A stretch of 64,000 bases of DNA from Sphingomonas sp. Root720 (GCF_001428605.1 NZ_LMID01000013.1:665750-729749), one strand, 5' to 3'; counted from the first letter of the stretch, positions 51,551 through 61,250 are shown. The notes: generated by a model from the letters alone, not told the origin. Numbers and translations: made by a program.

Positions 51551-52390
51551 TCAGCGCTGCTTTTCCGAAAGGTCCAGGATCTCGATCCGGCGGAAGTCGA
51601 TCGGATGGCCCTCCCCCTGCAACGAGATATAGCCCGACGTCAGGCTGACGGTGCGCGCGCCGCCGGCCAGATACACCGGCATGGCGGTAAGGTCGGTCGG
51701 GTCTAGTTCTGGCTTGTCGAACTTGGCGACCTGCACCCCGTCGACATCGACGGTCGTGGTGCTTCCGGCGTTGACCTCGATCTCGACATGCACCCAGGCT
51801 TCACCCTCATAGGGCCGGGATGACGACAGGACGCAGTGCGTCGGCACCCTTTTGCCGTCGACCGCCACGTTCGTGCCGGGCGTACAGATGTTGCCGGTCG
51901 TCTTCTGATCGGCCCCCTCGCCGTTGAGCAACTGAATCTCGATCGAGATCGGAAAGGGCTGGTCGAGCCCGATCGTGGCGGGCACCTGCCCATAGATCAT
52001 CACGCCGCTGTTGCGCTTGCTCCAGGGAGGGCCGCCGGGCGTGTCGGTACCGACGAATCGATAATCGAAGCGCAGCCGATAGCTCGAGAAAGGTCGATGA
52101 TAGATAAGGTGCGCAAACTGATCGAAAAATGACGGATACCGATCATAGCGCACGTGCAATATGCCGTTGGCCGCCTCGAAAGTGCGGTAGGCGTTTTCGC
52201 CCAGCGGATGATGATTGATCTTGGGGATCCAGCCATCGAGGCTGCGGCCGTCGAAAAGGGGATGCCATTCGGCAGCCTGCGCCGGGCCATTGCCGAGCGC
52301 GGTCAGCGCGACCAGGGCCATTACCGCCCCGATCGCGCCTCGCTTGTGTCGACCCCGACGGCCCGGAGCCCGCAGCGATCGACTTTTCAT
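51551..52390 (-). CDS. DUF1080 protein, predicted 3-keto-glycoside hydrolase
   Basis: 279 residues from ATG 52390; the receptor stop and this start overlap in TGATG, giving coupling. A signal peptide (GAIGAVMALVALTALG) precedes a concanavalin-like fold with EWHPLFDGRSLDGWIPK, the typical DUF1080 opening. Inside are NSGVMIYGQVP and EIQLLNGEGADQKTTG. The family is named 3-keto-disaccharide hydrolase: it splits glycosidic bonds after the sugar's C3 has been oxidised. Its joint transcription with an importer suggests breakdown of an imported glycoside in the periplasm. Confidence 0.88.
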   Translation of the reverse strand: MKSRSLRAPGRRGRHKRGAIGAVMALVALTALGNGPAQAAEWHPLFDGRSLDGWIPKINHHPLGENAYRTFEAANGILHVRYDRYPSFFDQFAHLIYHRPFSSYRLRFDYRFVGTDTPGGPPWSKRNSGVMIYGQVPATIGLDQPFPISIEIQLLNGEGADQKTTGNICTPGTNVAVDGKRVPTHCVLSSSRPYEGEAWVHVEIEVNAGSTTTVDVDGVQVAKFDKPELDPTDLTAMPVYLAGGARTVSLTSGYISLQGEGHPIDFRRIEILDLSEKQR

Positions 52391-54543
52391 CAGAAGTTGT
52401 AGCTCAGACGGGCGCCGTAGGTCCGCGGCGGCGTGAGCTGGTAGGTATAGGCTCCGAACAGGCCGCTGGCCGCAGCGGCTGTGATGACCTTGCGGTTCTC
52501 GATATTGCGGATCCAGCCCTGCAGGCTCCACTGATTGTCGGGAGCGGTGTAGGTCAGCATCATGTCCGTACGCGAGAAATCGCCCTGGCGCTCTCGACCG
52601 AAGTTGGTGAAGGCGAGATAGGATTCGGTCTCGTAGTGCGTCTGGATCCGCGGCGTCACCTTGCCGTCGCCGACCATGATGTCATATTCGAGTCCGGCAC
52701 CAAGCTGCCACTTCGGCGAGCTCGGGGGCGTGTTTCCGGCATATTGGACTGTGCCGACGAGGAAGTCCTTGAACTCGGCGTCCATGTAGGCGACCGAACT
52801 GTCGAACCTCAGGCCAGAGATCGGCTGAAAGACGGTTTCGACCTCAACGCCGCGGATCTTCGACTTGCCGGCGTTGAAGATCGCCGTGAAGCCGTTGTTG
52901 AACTGGCTGATCTGCTGATCCTTGTAATCGTAATTATAAGCAGAAATGTTCAGCTGCAGGCGATTGTCGAGCAGACGGGTCTTCGTTCCGATCTCGTAGG
53001 ACGTGATGTTCTCGGGGCCATAGGGAACGTTGCCGATGTTCTGCACGTCGCTGAAACCACCCGCCTTATAGCCGGTATCGCGCTTGATGTAGACCAGGAT
53101 CCGCGGATTGATCTGATAGTTGGCGGCAAAGTGGGTGGTCCACTTGCTGCTGCTCGTGCTCACGTCGGTCGGAACATTGCCGATACCGGTATAGGCGGTG
53201 TTGGTCGTGTTCGCATAACCGCGCCGCGCCTTGTAATCCTTCGAATAGCGGACGCCGGCTTCAAGCTGAAGACCGGGAATGATCTCGTACGATGCCTGGC
53301 CGAAAGCCGCCTTCGAACGTGCGATGACGCTCGGATAGATGAAGGCGAAGCGGGCAAGCGCCTGACCGGGGGCGATCGGGCTGGTGAACGTCGAGAAGAA
53401 GGTCTCGGTGCTGTTCTTCTCGCGGAAGTAGAATGCGCCGGCCTGCCACTTGAACGGACCATCGGCGTTCGATGTCAGCCGAACCTCGTGCTGCCAGTCG
53501 CGCGCATCTTCGCTGGGAAGGAAATAGGCGTCCGACTTGGCGATGCCGTCGAGATCGCGCACCTGGCGATACTTCTGGTTCCGGTAACCGCCCAGATAGG
53601 TCAGGGTCGCAAAGTCGAAATCATAGTCCGCGGTCAGCTGGATCGACTTGTTGGTGCCGTCGAGACTCTGCCGCGGAAGTCCCAAGACCGAACCGTTCCG
53701 ATCGAGCGGCGGGCGCACGTTGTTGTTGACGGGTCCGTTGAACGGCACGCCGTAGAAGGTCGGACCAACGCCACCGATGCTCGTCACCTGGCCCGACAGC
53801 AGCAGCGAAAGCCGCTCGGTCGGCGTGAACTTGACCTGGAGGCGACCGGAAACGGAATCGGCGTCGTCGCCGTCGCGGCCATTATAGTTGTTCTTCCGAT
53901 AACCGTCGCGCTTGTTCATCATGAACGATGCGCGCGCTTGGATCGTGTCGGACAGCGGGACGTTCACGGCGCCTTCGGCGGTGATCGCATTATAATTTCC
54001 GTAGCCGATCGATGCCTTGCCGCTGAACTCCTTGGTCGGCTTCGCGGTGATGACGTTGATCGCACCGCCGGTCGCGTTGCGGCCATAAAGCGTCCCCTGC
54101 GGGCCGCGCAGCACTTCGACGCGTTCGAGATCGTAGATCGTGTCGTTGAAACCGAATGGCCGCTGATAATAGAAGCCGTCCTGGCTGATCGAAACCGCCG
54201 GATCACCGATTTCGGTGGTGTCGCGGCTCGAAACGCCACGGATCGTGATGATGGTGTTGACCGAGTTCTGGGCGAAGTTGAGGCTCGGCGCCAGAGAGGT
54301 GAGGTCGAGCAGGTTGGAAACGCCATTCCGCTCGAGCGCGCTCGCATCGAGCACCGACATGGCGATGGGTGTCTTCTGCGCCGTCGTCTCACGCTTTTCG
54401 GCGGTCACGACGATTTCCGCGATCCCCACGCTGTCGCCGGTATCGGCGTCCTGAGCCATGGCGACGCTCGGAGCCAGGATCGCGGCAGCCATTGCCGCCC
54501 CCATCAACAGGCGCCGCTTTTCGAAAGTTACGAGTCTGGCCAT
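52390..54543 (-). CDS. TonB-dependent outer-membrane receptor (LacI block)
   Basis: 717 residues from ATG 54543, with AAAGGGGGA just upstream and a signal peptide (LLMGAAMAAAILAPSVAMAQ). The plug shows AEIVVTAEKRETTAQKTPIA and RGPQGTLYGRNATGGAINV, and the barrel ends TYGARLSYNF. It heads a two-gene operon with DUF1080. Two LacI-type operators lie in its upstream region. The predicted ligand is a glycoside, possibly of a plant polyphenol, which is inference from the block. Confidence 0.93.
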   Translation of the reverse strand: MARLVTFEKRRLLMGAAMAAAILAPSVAMAQDADTGDSVGIAEIVVTAEKRETTAQKTPIAMSVLDASALERNGVSNLLDLTSLAPSLNFAQNSVNTIITIRGVSSRDTTEIGDPAVSISQDGFYYQRPFGFNDTIYDLERVEVLRGPQGTLYGRNATGGAINVITAKPTKEFSGKASIGYGNYNAITAEGAVNVPLSDTIQARASFMMNKRDGYRKNNYNGRDGDDADSVSGRLQVKFTPTERLSLLLSGQVTSIGGVGPTFYGVPFNGPVNNNVRPPLDRNGSVLGLPRQSLDGTNKSIQLTADYDFDFATLTYLGGYRNQKYRQVRDLDGIAKSDAYFLPSEDARDWQHEVRLTSNADGPFKWQAGAFYFREKNSTETFFSTFTSPIAPGQALARFAFIYPSVIARSKAAFGQASYEIIPGLQLEAGVRYSKDYKARRGYANTTNTAYTGIGNVPTDVSTSSSKWTTHFAANYQINPRILVYIKRDTGYKAGGFSDVQNIGNVPYGPENITSYEIGTKTRLLDNRLQLNISAYNYDYKDQQISQFNNGFTAIFNAGKSKIRGVEVETVFQPISGLRFDSSVAYMDAEFKDFLVGTVQYAGNTPPSSPKWQLGAGLEYDIMVGDGKVTPRIQTHYETESYLAFTNFGRERQGDFSRTDMMLTYTAPDNQWSLQGWIRNIENRKVITAAAASGLFGAYTYQLTPPRTYGARLSYNF

Positions 54544-54715
54544 ATCGTCCCCCTTTCCGGACTTGATGTTGGTAGAAATATGATGACCGCCGAGATCTTG
54601 GCGACCCCTTGGATTTTCGCTGGAACCGATCGAGCCGCGCCTCTTGGCTGCGGCATGCTTCCGATGTCCGGACAAGCCATACCTCCCAATCATGCCTCCG
54701 ACTCCTCTCGCCAGA

Positions 54716-54731
54716 ATGTTATCGATTACAT
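54716..54731. promoter_or_regulatory. LacI-type operator S3
   Basis: ATGTTATCGATTACAT, 173 bases upstream of the receptor start. Confidence 0.75.
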
Positions 54732-54794
54732 AATTCGTGCCAAAAGCGCGGTTTTTCACCACTTTCGGCTTGCACCCATTGGGGTCACGCCTAA

Positions 54795-54810
54795 ATGGTA
54801 TCGTTTACAT
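54795..54810. promoter_or_regulatory. LacI-type operator S4
   Basis: ATGGTATCGTTTACAT, 160 bases upstream of the lacI-type gene and 252 bases upstream of the receptor. Confidence 0.65.
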
Positions 54811-54969
54811 CTTACATTTTGGGACAGAATGGAAGCGCAATTTATCGGGCGCCCGTCATCGAGCATGAAGCTGGTCCGCTGAAGTGCGATCACAGCAATC
54901 GCTTCGCCGAGTTCCGCCATCGATTTATAGCGGAAAGCCTGTTACGCGTTCGGCATTCTAACCTGTAAA

Positions 54970-56040
54970 GTGTGCAAAAAAGTGACGAATATCCGAGATA
55001 TCGCTAAGCTGGCCGGTGTATCTGTCGCTACCGTGTCTCGCGCACTTACCAAGCCGGAAGTCGTGCGTCCGGCGACGATCGAAAAGGTCAAGCGCACCAT
55101 CGCGGCGCTCGATTACAGCCCCAATGCGGTCGCGAGCAGCCTGCGCCGACAGCGCAGCGACAACATCATCGTCGTCGTTCCCAACATTCACAATCCTTTC
55201 TACTCGGGGATCGTGCAGGGAATCGAGAACATCGCCCATGACAATGGCTACAAGATTCTGCTGGGCGAGACGCAGGACAATCAGGATCGGCTGGATCGTT
55301 ACACAGCGATGATTGCGAGCCGCGGCGCCGACGGCCTTGTTCTTCTCGGCTCGCTGCTGCCGACCGTGGTGCGCGAAAGCATCAATGCTGGAAAGGAATC
55401 TCCCGTCCCGCTGGTCCTCGCTTGCGAACGTTTCGATGGTCTGTTGAGCCCCAGCGTGGAAATCGACAACGTCGCCGCATCGCGCCTCGCGACCGAGCAT
55501 CTGCTGGGTCAGGGGCATGAACGCATCGGCACGATCAGCGGGCCGTCAGCCAATACCCTCAGCGTCGATCGCCTCCAGGGCTATCGCGCAGCACTTCGGA
55601 AATCGCAGATTCGCTTCGATCGACAACTCGTCGTCGAGGGCGATTTCTCAATTCGGTCGGGCTATCAGGCCATGCTTCAGCTCTTGGCGCTGAACCCTCC
55701 CCCCAGCGCGGTCGTCTGCGCCAATGACGAAATGGCGATCGGCGCCCAGAAAGCCGCCCGGGAATTGGGGCTCGACATGCCGGAGGACCTTGCGGTCGTC
55801 GGGTTCGACGATATTCGGTTCGCACAATATGCCGTGCCGCCCCTCACGACCATTGCCCAGCCGACCATCGAGATCGGCGAGACCGCGATGCGGCTGATGA
55901 TCCGGGTCCTCACGGCCAGCGTCGCGCCAGGCGAGCGCGTCGTGTTGCCCCACGAACTGATCGTGCGGGAATCGACGGGACGGCGGTTGTCGACGGCGCC
56001 CCCGCGACGCGCACGCCCGACACGGCGCGCCAAGAGCTAG
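54970..56040 (+). CDS. LacI-family transcriptional regulator
   Basis: 356 residues. The start is GTG 54970 or GTG 54982; neither has a strong ribosome-binding site. The helix-turn-helix (NIRDIAKLAGVSVATVSRAL) and hinge (YSPNAVASSLRRQRSDNI) are followed by the periplasmic-binding-protein-like effector domain (VVPNIHNPFYSGIVQGIE, VVGFDDIRFAQYAVPPLTTI). The family binds inverted repeats with a central CG, as do the seven sites in this block. It most likely represses the block until a sugar effector appears. Confidence 0.93.
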   Translation: MCKKVTNIRDIAKLAGVSVATVSRALTKPEVVRPATIEKVKRTIAALDYSPNAVASSLRRQRSDNIIVVVPNIHNPFYSGIVQGIENIAHDNGYKILLGETQDNQDRLDRYTAMIASRGADGLVLLGSLLPTVVRESINAGKESPVPLVLACERFDGLLSPSVEIDNVAASRLATEHLLGQGHERIGTISGPSANTLSVDRLQGYRAALRKSQIRFDRQLVVEGDFSIRSGYQAMLQLLALNPPPSAVVCANDEMAIGAQKAARELGLDMPEDLAVVGFDDIRFAQYAVPPLTTIAQPTIEIGETAMRLMIRVLTASVAPGERVVLPHELIVRESTGRRLSTAPPRRARPTRRAKS

Positions 56041-56076
56041 ACGCCCCCCAACGTGCAAAGCCCATTGCAGCACGAA

Positions 56077-56092
56077 ATGTAATCATTTACAT
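56077..56092. promoter_or_regulatory. LacI-type operator S5
   Basis: ATGTAATCATTTACAT, 61 bases upstream of the MFS sugar permease start. The central CG is CA here. Confidence 0.72.
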
Positions 56093-56153
56093 CGGATGGC
56101 AATCGACGCTTGGTTCCACCCATGGCGTGACAAGATTTTAAGGGAGCAGGATC

Positions 56154-57467
56154 ATGGACGTGGGCTTCGAAAGCAACGCGCGTGGTGATGGTTTAGAGAT
56201 ACGGCGTAACCGCATCTTCCTGATCATGATCCTGTCCCTGTTCGCCGCCGCCGGGACCGTAGCGCTCCGCGCAGCGATAGCCTCGCATATCCGTGCGGAT
56301 TTCCTGGATCCGCTCGATCCGCTGCACGCCAGCGAGAATCTCGGCAGTGTCCTCGGCACCGCCTTTGCCGGCTTCTCGGTGACCTTGCTTGTCGTCAGCC
56401 CCCTGCTCCACATCATAACGATGCGCCGCGCGCTCATCGGCGCCGCGTCGCTTCTGATCATCGGCATGGCGCTCGTGGCCGGTGCGGGCCTGATCGCGCA
56501 GGGTCCGTCCATCCTATGGCTTCTGACCTTCGCGACGCTGTTGCAGGGCATTGGTTGGGGCCTGGTCGAGGCGGTCATCAATCCGCTGACCAGCAGCCTC
56601 TATCCTGACGAGAAGACCCATTGGCTCAATATGCTGCATGCCTGGTATCCGGCGGGGATCGTCGCCGGATCGCTGCTCGGCCTGGGTATAGACGCGGTCG
56701 GAATCGACTGGCGCTGGTCGGCCGCGCCGTTGGCTGCGATCGCCTTCACTGTCTTGCTGCTCGCGCTGCGTGAGCGCTTCCCCGCTGCTACCGATGTGAC
56801 GCAGGGCACGTCGATGCGCGAAATGCTGGCCGCTGTGATCCGCCAACCCTCTATTTTCCTATGGTTTGGCGTGATGACGATGACGGCCGCGACCGAGTTC
56901 GCGCCGGGCCAGTGGGTCGATTTCGCGCTCAGCTCGATCGTCGGCATGCGCGGCATCCTGCTGCTGATCTATGTGAGCGTGCTCATGTTCGTTATGCGGC
57001 ATTTCGCCGGCCCGCTGGTGAAGCGGCTTTCGAACGTGGGGCTTCTCTTCACCTGCTCGATCTTCGCGGCCTTGGGCCTCTATGGCCTCAGCCTCGCCGA
57101 CAGTCCCTTCACCGCCTTTGCCGCCGCGACGGCCTGGGGTATCGGCGTCTGCTTCTTCTGGCCAACGATGCTCGCCACGGTGGCGGAACGCTATCCCCGC
57201 GGCGGAACGCTGGTCTATGGCCTTATGGGATCGGCCGGCGCCGTCGCGACCTATATCGTCCTTCCGCAGCTGGGTCGCATCTATGACGAGGCCAAGCTTG
57301 CCGCGGCCGGCGGCGCGGAACAGCTGGCGCAGCTCAGCGGCGAAGCGCTGCAAGCGCCGCTGCGCGCTGCCGCGACCGCCTCCTTCCAGGCGGTCATGCT
57401 CATCCCGCTCGCGCTCGTTCTGGTCTTCGGCTTCATCGCCGTGAACGACTGGCGTCGCCGCCGATAG
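56154..57467 (+). CDS. MFS permease, predicted sugar transporter
   Basis: 437 residues, about 12 membrane helices, with GGAGCAGG before ATG 56154. Conserved-looking parts are GIGWGLVEAVINPLTSSLYP after helix 4 and AWYPAGIVAGSLLGLGIDAV, which recall the fucose/glucose (FHS-like) subgroup of MFS. It would bring the keto-sugar or freed sugar into the cytoplasm, where the Gfo/Idh enzyme and the signal-less TIM barrel act. Operator S5 places it in the LacI regulon. Confidence 0.88.
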   Translation: MDVGFESNARGDGLEIRRNRIFLIMILSLFAAAGTVALRAAIASHIRADFLDPLDPLHASENLGSVLGTAFAGFSVTLLVVSPLLHIITMRRALIGAASLLIIGMALVAGAGLIAQGPSILWLLTFATLLQGIGWGLVEAVINPLTSSLYPDEKTHWLNMLHAWYPAGIVAGSLLGLGIDAVGIDWRWSAAPLAAIAFTVLLLALRERFPAATDVTQGTSMREMLAAVIRQPSIFLWFGVMTMTAATEFAPGQWVDFALSSIVGMRGILLLIYVSVLMFVMRHFAGPLVKRLSNVGLLFTCSIFAALGLYGLSLADSPFTAFAAATAWGIGVCFFWPTMLATVAERYPRGGTLVYGLMGSAGAVATYIVLPQLGRIYDEAKLAAAGGAEQLAQLSGEALQAPLRAAATASFQAVMLIPLALVLVFGFIAVNDWRRRR

Positions 57468-57482
57468 GCGATCGATCTGGAG

Positions 57483-57517
57483 CGGGGCCGGCAAGTCACC
57501 CCGGTCGACCGGCCCCG
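57483..57517. terminator. Bidirectional terminator hairpin
   Basis: CGGGGCCGG (57483-57491) and CCGGCCCCG (57509-57517) form a 9-base GC-rich stem with a 17-base loop between the converging MFS and GMC genes. There is no T-run, as is common in GC-rich genomes. Confidence 0.6.
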
Positions 57518-57561
57518 CCCCCGCCATCGCGATCAAGGTTCGCTCGATCGAGGGGACTCTG

Positions 57562-59244
57562 TTACAATGCGTTCTGCTTGATGCGCTCCGCGGCATAAGC
57601 GGCCGCGCGCGCCGTCAACGCCATATAGGTCAGCGATGGGTTCTGGCATGCCGACGACGCCATCGCCGCACCGTCCGTCACGAACAGATTGGCGACGTCG
57701 TGCGCCTGGTTATGTGCATTGAGGACCGACGTTGTCGGGTCCTTGCCCATACGCGCACCGCCCATCTCGTGGACGGCCGTACCGCCCAGGCCGGGCTCTT
57801 CCGAATAGCTGAGCACCTGGGCGCCGAGGAGGGCTACCATCTCCTTCGCCTCGCGCCCCGCCTTTTCCAGCAGGCGGCGCTCATTCGCTCCATAGGAAAA
57901 ATCGATACGCGTCTGGGCAATACCGAAGGCGTCGACCTTGGCGCGATCGAGCGTGATCCGGTTGTCCGCGCGCGGCAGGCATTCCGCAAAGGCGCCAAGC
58001 AGCATGTTCCATTCACCCGGGCCATGGAGCTTTTCCTTGAACGCCTTGCCGACGCCCTCCATGGCGGCGCCGCGTGCCCAGCCGCGGCGATAGGCGCCGC
58101 CCTGATAGGAGTAGCCACGCAACAGTTCGGATTCGCGATTGTCGAGATTGTAGAAGCGCGGAATGACGATGCCGTTCGGGCGATTGCCGAAATAGCCATG
58201 GTCGAGAAAACCGGGAACCTCCGCGACGACCGACATCGTCAGCGCGTGATCCATCAGATAATGACCCAGCGTGCCACTGCTGTTGGCCAGGCCATTGGGC
58301 TGCGCATCGCTCGCAGAGCGCAGCAGGACGCTGACGCTGTTGATCGTTCCCGCGCATAGGAAGACCGCCTTGGCGGTGTAGGTCTTGCGTGATTTGGTCT
58401 TTGTATCGAGCACCCTGACGCCTGTGATCCGCTTAGTCGCGACATCATAATCGAGCGAGTCGACCAGACTGTCGGTGATCAGGGTCAGGCGTTCCGTGGC
58501 CCGCGCGGCCGGAAGCGTCGAGCTCTGTGTGCTGAAATAGGCGCCGAACGAACAGCCGCGCGCGCATATGTTGCGATATTGGCAGGGCGAACGATCCCCT
58601 TTGGCTTCGGTCATGTTCGAACTGCGGCCGATGACCAGCTTCCGGTCGGAATAGGCTTCGTTCATCTTGGCCTTGAGCGCCAGTTCCACCGCGTTCATCG
58701 CCATGGGTGGCTGAAAATGCCCGTCAGGAAGCTGCGGAAGCCCTTCCTTCGATCCCGAGACGCCGATGAACTGCTCGACATGATCGTACCAGGGGCTGAC
58801 GTCGCTGTAGCGGATCGGCCAGTCGCAACCATGGCCGTCGGCGGCATTCGCGCCGAAATCGACGTCGCTCCAACGATAGCATTGCCGCCCCCAGAGCAGC
58901 GACTTGCCACCCAGTTGATAGCCGCGCCGCCACTGAAACGGGTCCTTTTCCGTGGTCTGGTACGGATTCTCGCGGTCGTTGGCGAAATGGGTATAGGTCC
59001 ATTCGTTGAACGACATTCCCTTGCTCTGGATCGCATAGTCTTCGTCGAACAGCTTGGGATCGCCATGGCCGCGATATTGGAGCTCCCAGGGCGCGAGCAT
59101 CTCCGTCTTGTAGTCCGTCTGATGCTCGAGCATCGGGCCGCGCTCGATCAGGAGGACCGACAAGCCGCGTTCGGTCAGTTCCTTCGCGGCCCAGCCACCG
59201 GTGATGCCCGACCCAACCACGATGGCGTCGAATTGTTCGCTCAT
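57562..59244 (-). CDS. GMC-family FAD dehydrogenase, predicted glucoside 3-dehydrogenase large subunit
   Basis: 560 residues. The FAD-binding opening is AIVVGSGITGGWAAKELTER, followed by GGKSLLWGRQCYRW. The active-site pair is placed by HEMGGARMG (His) and ACQNPSLT (Asn) near the C-terminus. The length and cysteine-containing QYRNICARGCSFGAYF match the membrane-linked gluconate 2-dehydrogenase/glucoside 3-dehydrogenase group, not alcohol oxidases. It has no signal of its own and would be exported with its Tat-bearing partner, whose gene overlaps it by ATGA. The predicted reaction is oxidation of the sugar C3 hydroxyl. Confidence 0.9.
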   Translation of the reverse strand: MSEQFDAIVVGSGITGGWAAKELTERGLSVLLIERGPMLEHQTDYKTEMLAPWELQYRGHGDPKLFDEDYAIQSKGMSFNEWTYTHFANDRENPYQTTEKDPFQWRRGYQLGGKSLLWGRQCYRWSDVDFGANAADGHGCDWPIRYSDVSPWYDHVEQFIGVSGSKEGLPQLPDGHFQPPMAMNAVELALKAKMNEAYSDRKLVIGRSSNMTEAKGDRSPCQYRNICARGCSFGAYFSTQSSTLPAARATERLTLITDSLVDSLDYDVATKRITGVRVLDTKTKSRKTYTAKAVFLCAGTINSVSVLLRSASDAQPNGLANSSGTLGHYLMDHALTMSVVAEVPGFLDHGYFGNRPNGIVIPRFYNLDNRESELLRGYSYQGGAYRRGWARGAAMEGVGKAFKEKLHGPGEWNMLLGAFAECLPRADNRITLDRAKVDAFGIAQTRIDFSYGANERRLLEKAGREAKEMVALLGAQVLSYSEEPGLGGTAVHEMGGARMGKDPTTSVLNAHNQAHDVANLFVTDGAAMASSACQNPSLTYMALTARAAAYAAERIKQNAL

Positions 59245-59840
59245 GTCTTCATCGCTCCCTTGCGGATCGAAAGGCCCTGCCAGTCATTGGAGAGCGCCTT
59301 TTGACCGGGCCCGATCGGTATGTCGGGATCGTAGCGCCCCGGCACGGGCTCATAATCGAGCTCCTTCGAGCCGCCCGCCTCGGAGGTGTAATAGCCGACC
59401 AGAACCAGTGCCTTATAGGTCAGCCAGACGCCGTCGATCGGAACATTGGCGCCGAAGCTCTCTGCATCGAGCCCCGTGACGATCCCCAGTTTCTGGCTCG
59501 CGGACCGCGACAGAAAATCACCGCCGGCGCGGCGATTCAGTTCACGCTTGATGGTCTGCAGCAGATCGGCCGGCGCCCCGAGAATTCTTCTCTCCACGGC
59601 GCGCGAGACGAATATGAAAGCGTCCGCCGCTCCGCCGCCGGGTGTATCCGTGGGCGGGATGATGATGTCGCCGACCGTCCGGAACAGCGGCGCCAGACCG
59701 GCATCGCCGGCTGCGGGTCCCGCGAGCGCACCGGACATGAGCAGGGCGGCAAGCACGCCTCCCGCCCGCAGGGCGGTGCGGCGGTCCATTGCGGACGCCA
59801 GCATGCCTATATTCGCACTCGGATCTGAATCTCTAGCCAC
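59241..59840 (-). CDS. Gluconate 2-dehydrogenase subunit 3-like small subunit with Tat-type signal
   Basis: 199 residues from GTG 59840, with GAGGGG 6 bases upstream. The N-terminal region has a twin-arginine segment (MDRRTALRAGGVLAALLMSG). The body has IIIPPTDTPGGGAADAFIFV, the usual family signature, and ends before the GMC start. In known glucoside 3-dehydrogenases this subunit carries the GMC enzyme through the Tat pathway and helps transfer electrons to a cytochrome. No cytochrome gene is next to it, so the electron acceptor must come from elsewhere. Confidence 0.87.
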   Translation of the reverse strand: MARDSDPSANIGMLASAMDRRTALRAGGVLAALLMSGALAGPAAGDAGLAPLFRTVGDIIIPPTDTPGGGAADAFIFVSRAVERRILGAPADLLQTIKRELNRRAGGDFLSRSASQKLGIVTGLDAESFGANVPIDGVWLTYKALVLVGYYTSEAGGSKELDYEPVPGRYDPDIPIGPGQKALSNDWQGLSIRKGAMKT

Positions 59841-60047
59841 GTTCAGCCCCTCTGGATCGGCGTCTCGATTCCGTCGATGCCTCCGCCCTGCTCCCGAGCG
59901 ATATCGAAGCTTTCGCCGACCGAAATGAAACCGTTTTCACACTGCAACCGCACCTCCGATTCTGTCAAGATCGGTCGATCTATATGCTCGATTTGCTGCG
60001 CTGTATCGACTCCGCCATGTCCGACGGCAGGCTGTCATCGACGACTA

Positions 60048-60063
60048 TTGTAATTGTTTACAT
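60048..60063. promoter_or_regulatory. LacI-type operator S6
   Basis: TTGTAATTGTTTACAT, 33 bases before the Gfo/Idh/MocA start and 208 bases upstream of the divergent small-subunit gene. Confidence 0.7.
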
Positions 60064-60096
60064 TGCTGCTTAAACCGAAACCGGAAAGGGGAGACG

Positions 60097-61233
60097 ATGC
60101 ACCCGGTACGGATGGCGATGATTGGTGGCGGCCCGGGATCCTTCATGGGTCCGGTTCACCGACGCGCGGCAGCCATGGATGGCCTCATACAGCTGGTCGC
60201 CGGCGCCTTCAGCACCGATGAAGCCCGCAACCGCGCCGCAGCGGTGGACGCCGGCGTCTCGGCCGAACGATCGAGCACCGATGCGATCGCCCTGCTCGAC
60301 CGCGAAGCGGCGCTGCCCCCCGGACAGCGCGCGGAACTGGTCAGCATCGTGGCTCCGAACGACGTCCATGCCGAACTGTCGGTGGCAGCGTTGCAGCGCG
60401 GCTTCGCGCTGTTTTGCGAGAAGCCGCTGGCGCGCGATATCGGTGAAGCGCGCGCCTTGGCGGATTTGGCGGCGGCGCACCGCGACCGGATCGCGGTCGC
60501 CTATACCTATCAGGGCTATCCGATGGTTCAGGAGGCACGCGCGCTGATCGCCGCCGGGGTCCTTGGAGACCTGCGCCGCGTCACCGTCAGCTACACCCAG
60601 GGATGGCTCTCGGAGCGCGTCGAGCGCGATGGCAATGCCCAGGCGGCATGGCGCACCGATCCGGCCCGATCCGGAGCGAGCGGCTGTCTCGGGGACATCG
60701 GCGTGCATGCGCAGAGCATGGTAGAGTTTCTGTCGGGAGAGACGATTTCCGAGGTGATGGCCGATCTGAAAAGCAGCTTCGACAGCCGCAGACTCGACGA
60801 TGACGGCAGCGCACTCTTCCGTCTTGCAGGTGGAGCGAGCGGAACCCTGATCGCCAGTCAGATCTGCGCTGGCGACCAGAACCGTCTGGAGGTCGCACTG
60901 TTCGGATCGAAAGGCTCGCTTCGCTGGGCTCAGGAACAGCCGTCCCAGCTGACCCTGACCGACGGCGCCGGTCGCTCCACCACTCTCTCGGCAAGCCCGG
61001 CCATGCTCTCCGATCCCGCCGCACGGGAAGCCCTGCGACTGCCCGGCGGGCATCCGGAAGGCTATATCGAGGCTCTCGCCAATCTCTATCGGGCTTTCGC
61101 CCTCCATCTCCGCGGCTCCGAAGGCCATGCCTTGGCGCTGCCGACCATCGATGCGGGACTGCGCAGCCTCGCTTTCGTAGATGCCGCCCTGGAAAGCAGC
61201 CGGACCCGCACGTGGGTCACGGTGAAGAACTGA
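60097..61233 (+). CDS. Gfo/Idh/MocA-family NAD(P)-dependent oxidoreductase
   Basis: 378 residues with GGGGAG before ATG 60097. The N-terminal Rossmann motif (MAMIGGGPGSFMGPVHRRAA) and the family EKP motif (FCEKPLARDIGEA) are clear; the active-site region has CLGDIGVHAQSM. Enzymes of this family reduce or oxidise keto-sugars, including C3 of glycosides. With no signal peptide it works in the cytoplasm, so it could reduce 3-keto-glucose after uptake. The stop is 17 bases before the next gene. Confidence 0.9.
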   Translation: MHPVRMAMIGGGPGSFMGPVHRRAAAMDGLIQLVAGAFSTDEARNRAAAVDAGVSAERSSTDAIALLDREAALPPGQRAELVSIVAPNDVHAELSVAALQRGFALFCEKPLARDIGEARALADLAAAHRDRIAVAYTYQGYPMVQEARALIAAGVLGDLRRVTVSYTQGWLSERVERDGNAQAAWRTDPARSGASGCLGDIGVHAQSMVEFLSGETISEVMADLKSSFDSRRLDDDGSALFRLAGGASGTLIASQICAGDQNRLEVALFGSKGSLRWAQEQPSQLTLTDGAGRSTTLSASPAMLSDPAAREALRLPGGHPEGYIEALANLYRAFALHLRGSEGHALALPTIDAGLRSLAFVDAALESSRTRTWVTVKN

Positions 61234-61250
61234 TCGCGCCGGAGCCCCTC

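Larger units (their letters stand above)
54544..54969. other. Divergent control region between receptor and LacI genes
   Basis: 426 bases holding operators S3 and S4, whose centres are 79 bases apart. The region near 54710-54850 is AT-rich. Promoters for both directions should lie here. No gene is seen. Confidence 0.6.

Noticed and set aside
54613..54882. Upstream extensions of the receptor frame beyond 54543 and of plus-strand frames into the operator region
   Set aside because: They read through operators S3 and S4 and lack signal peptides or ribosome-binding sites; the start at 54543 has both.
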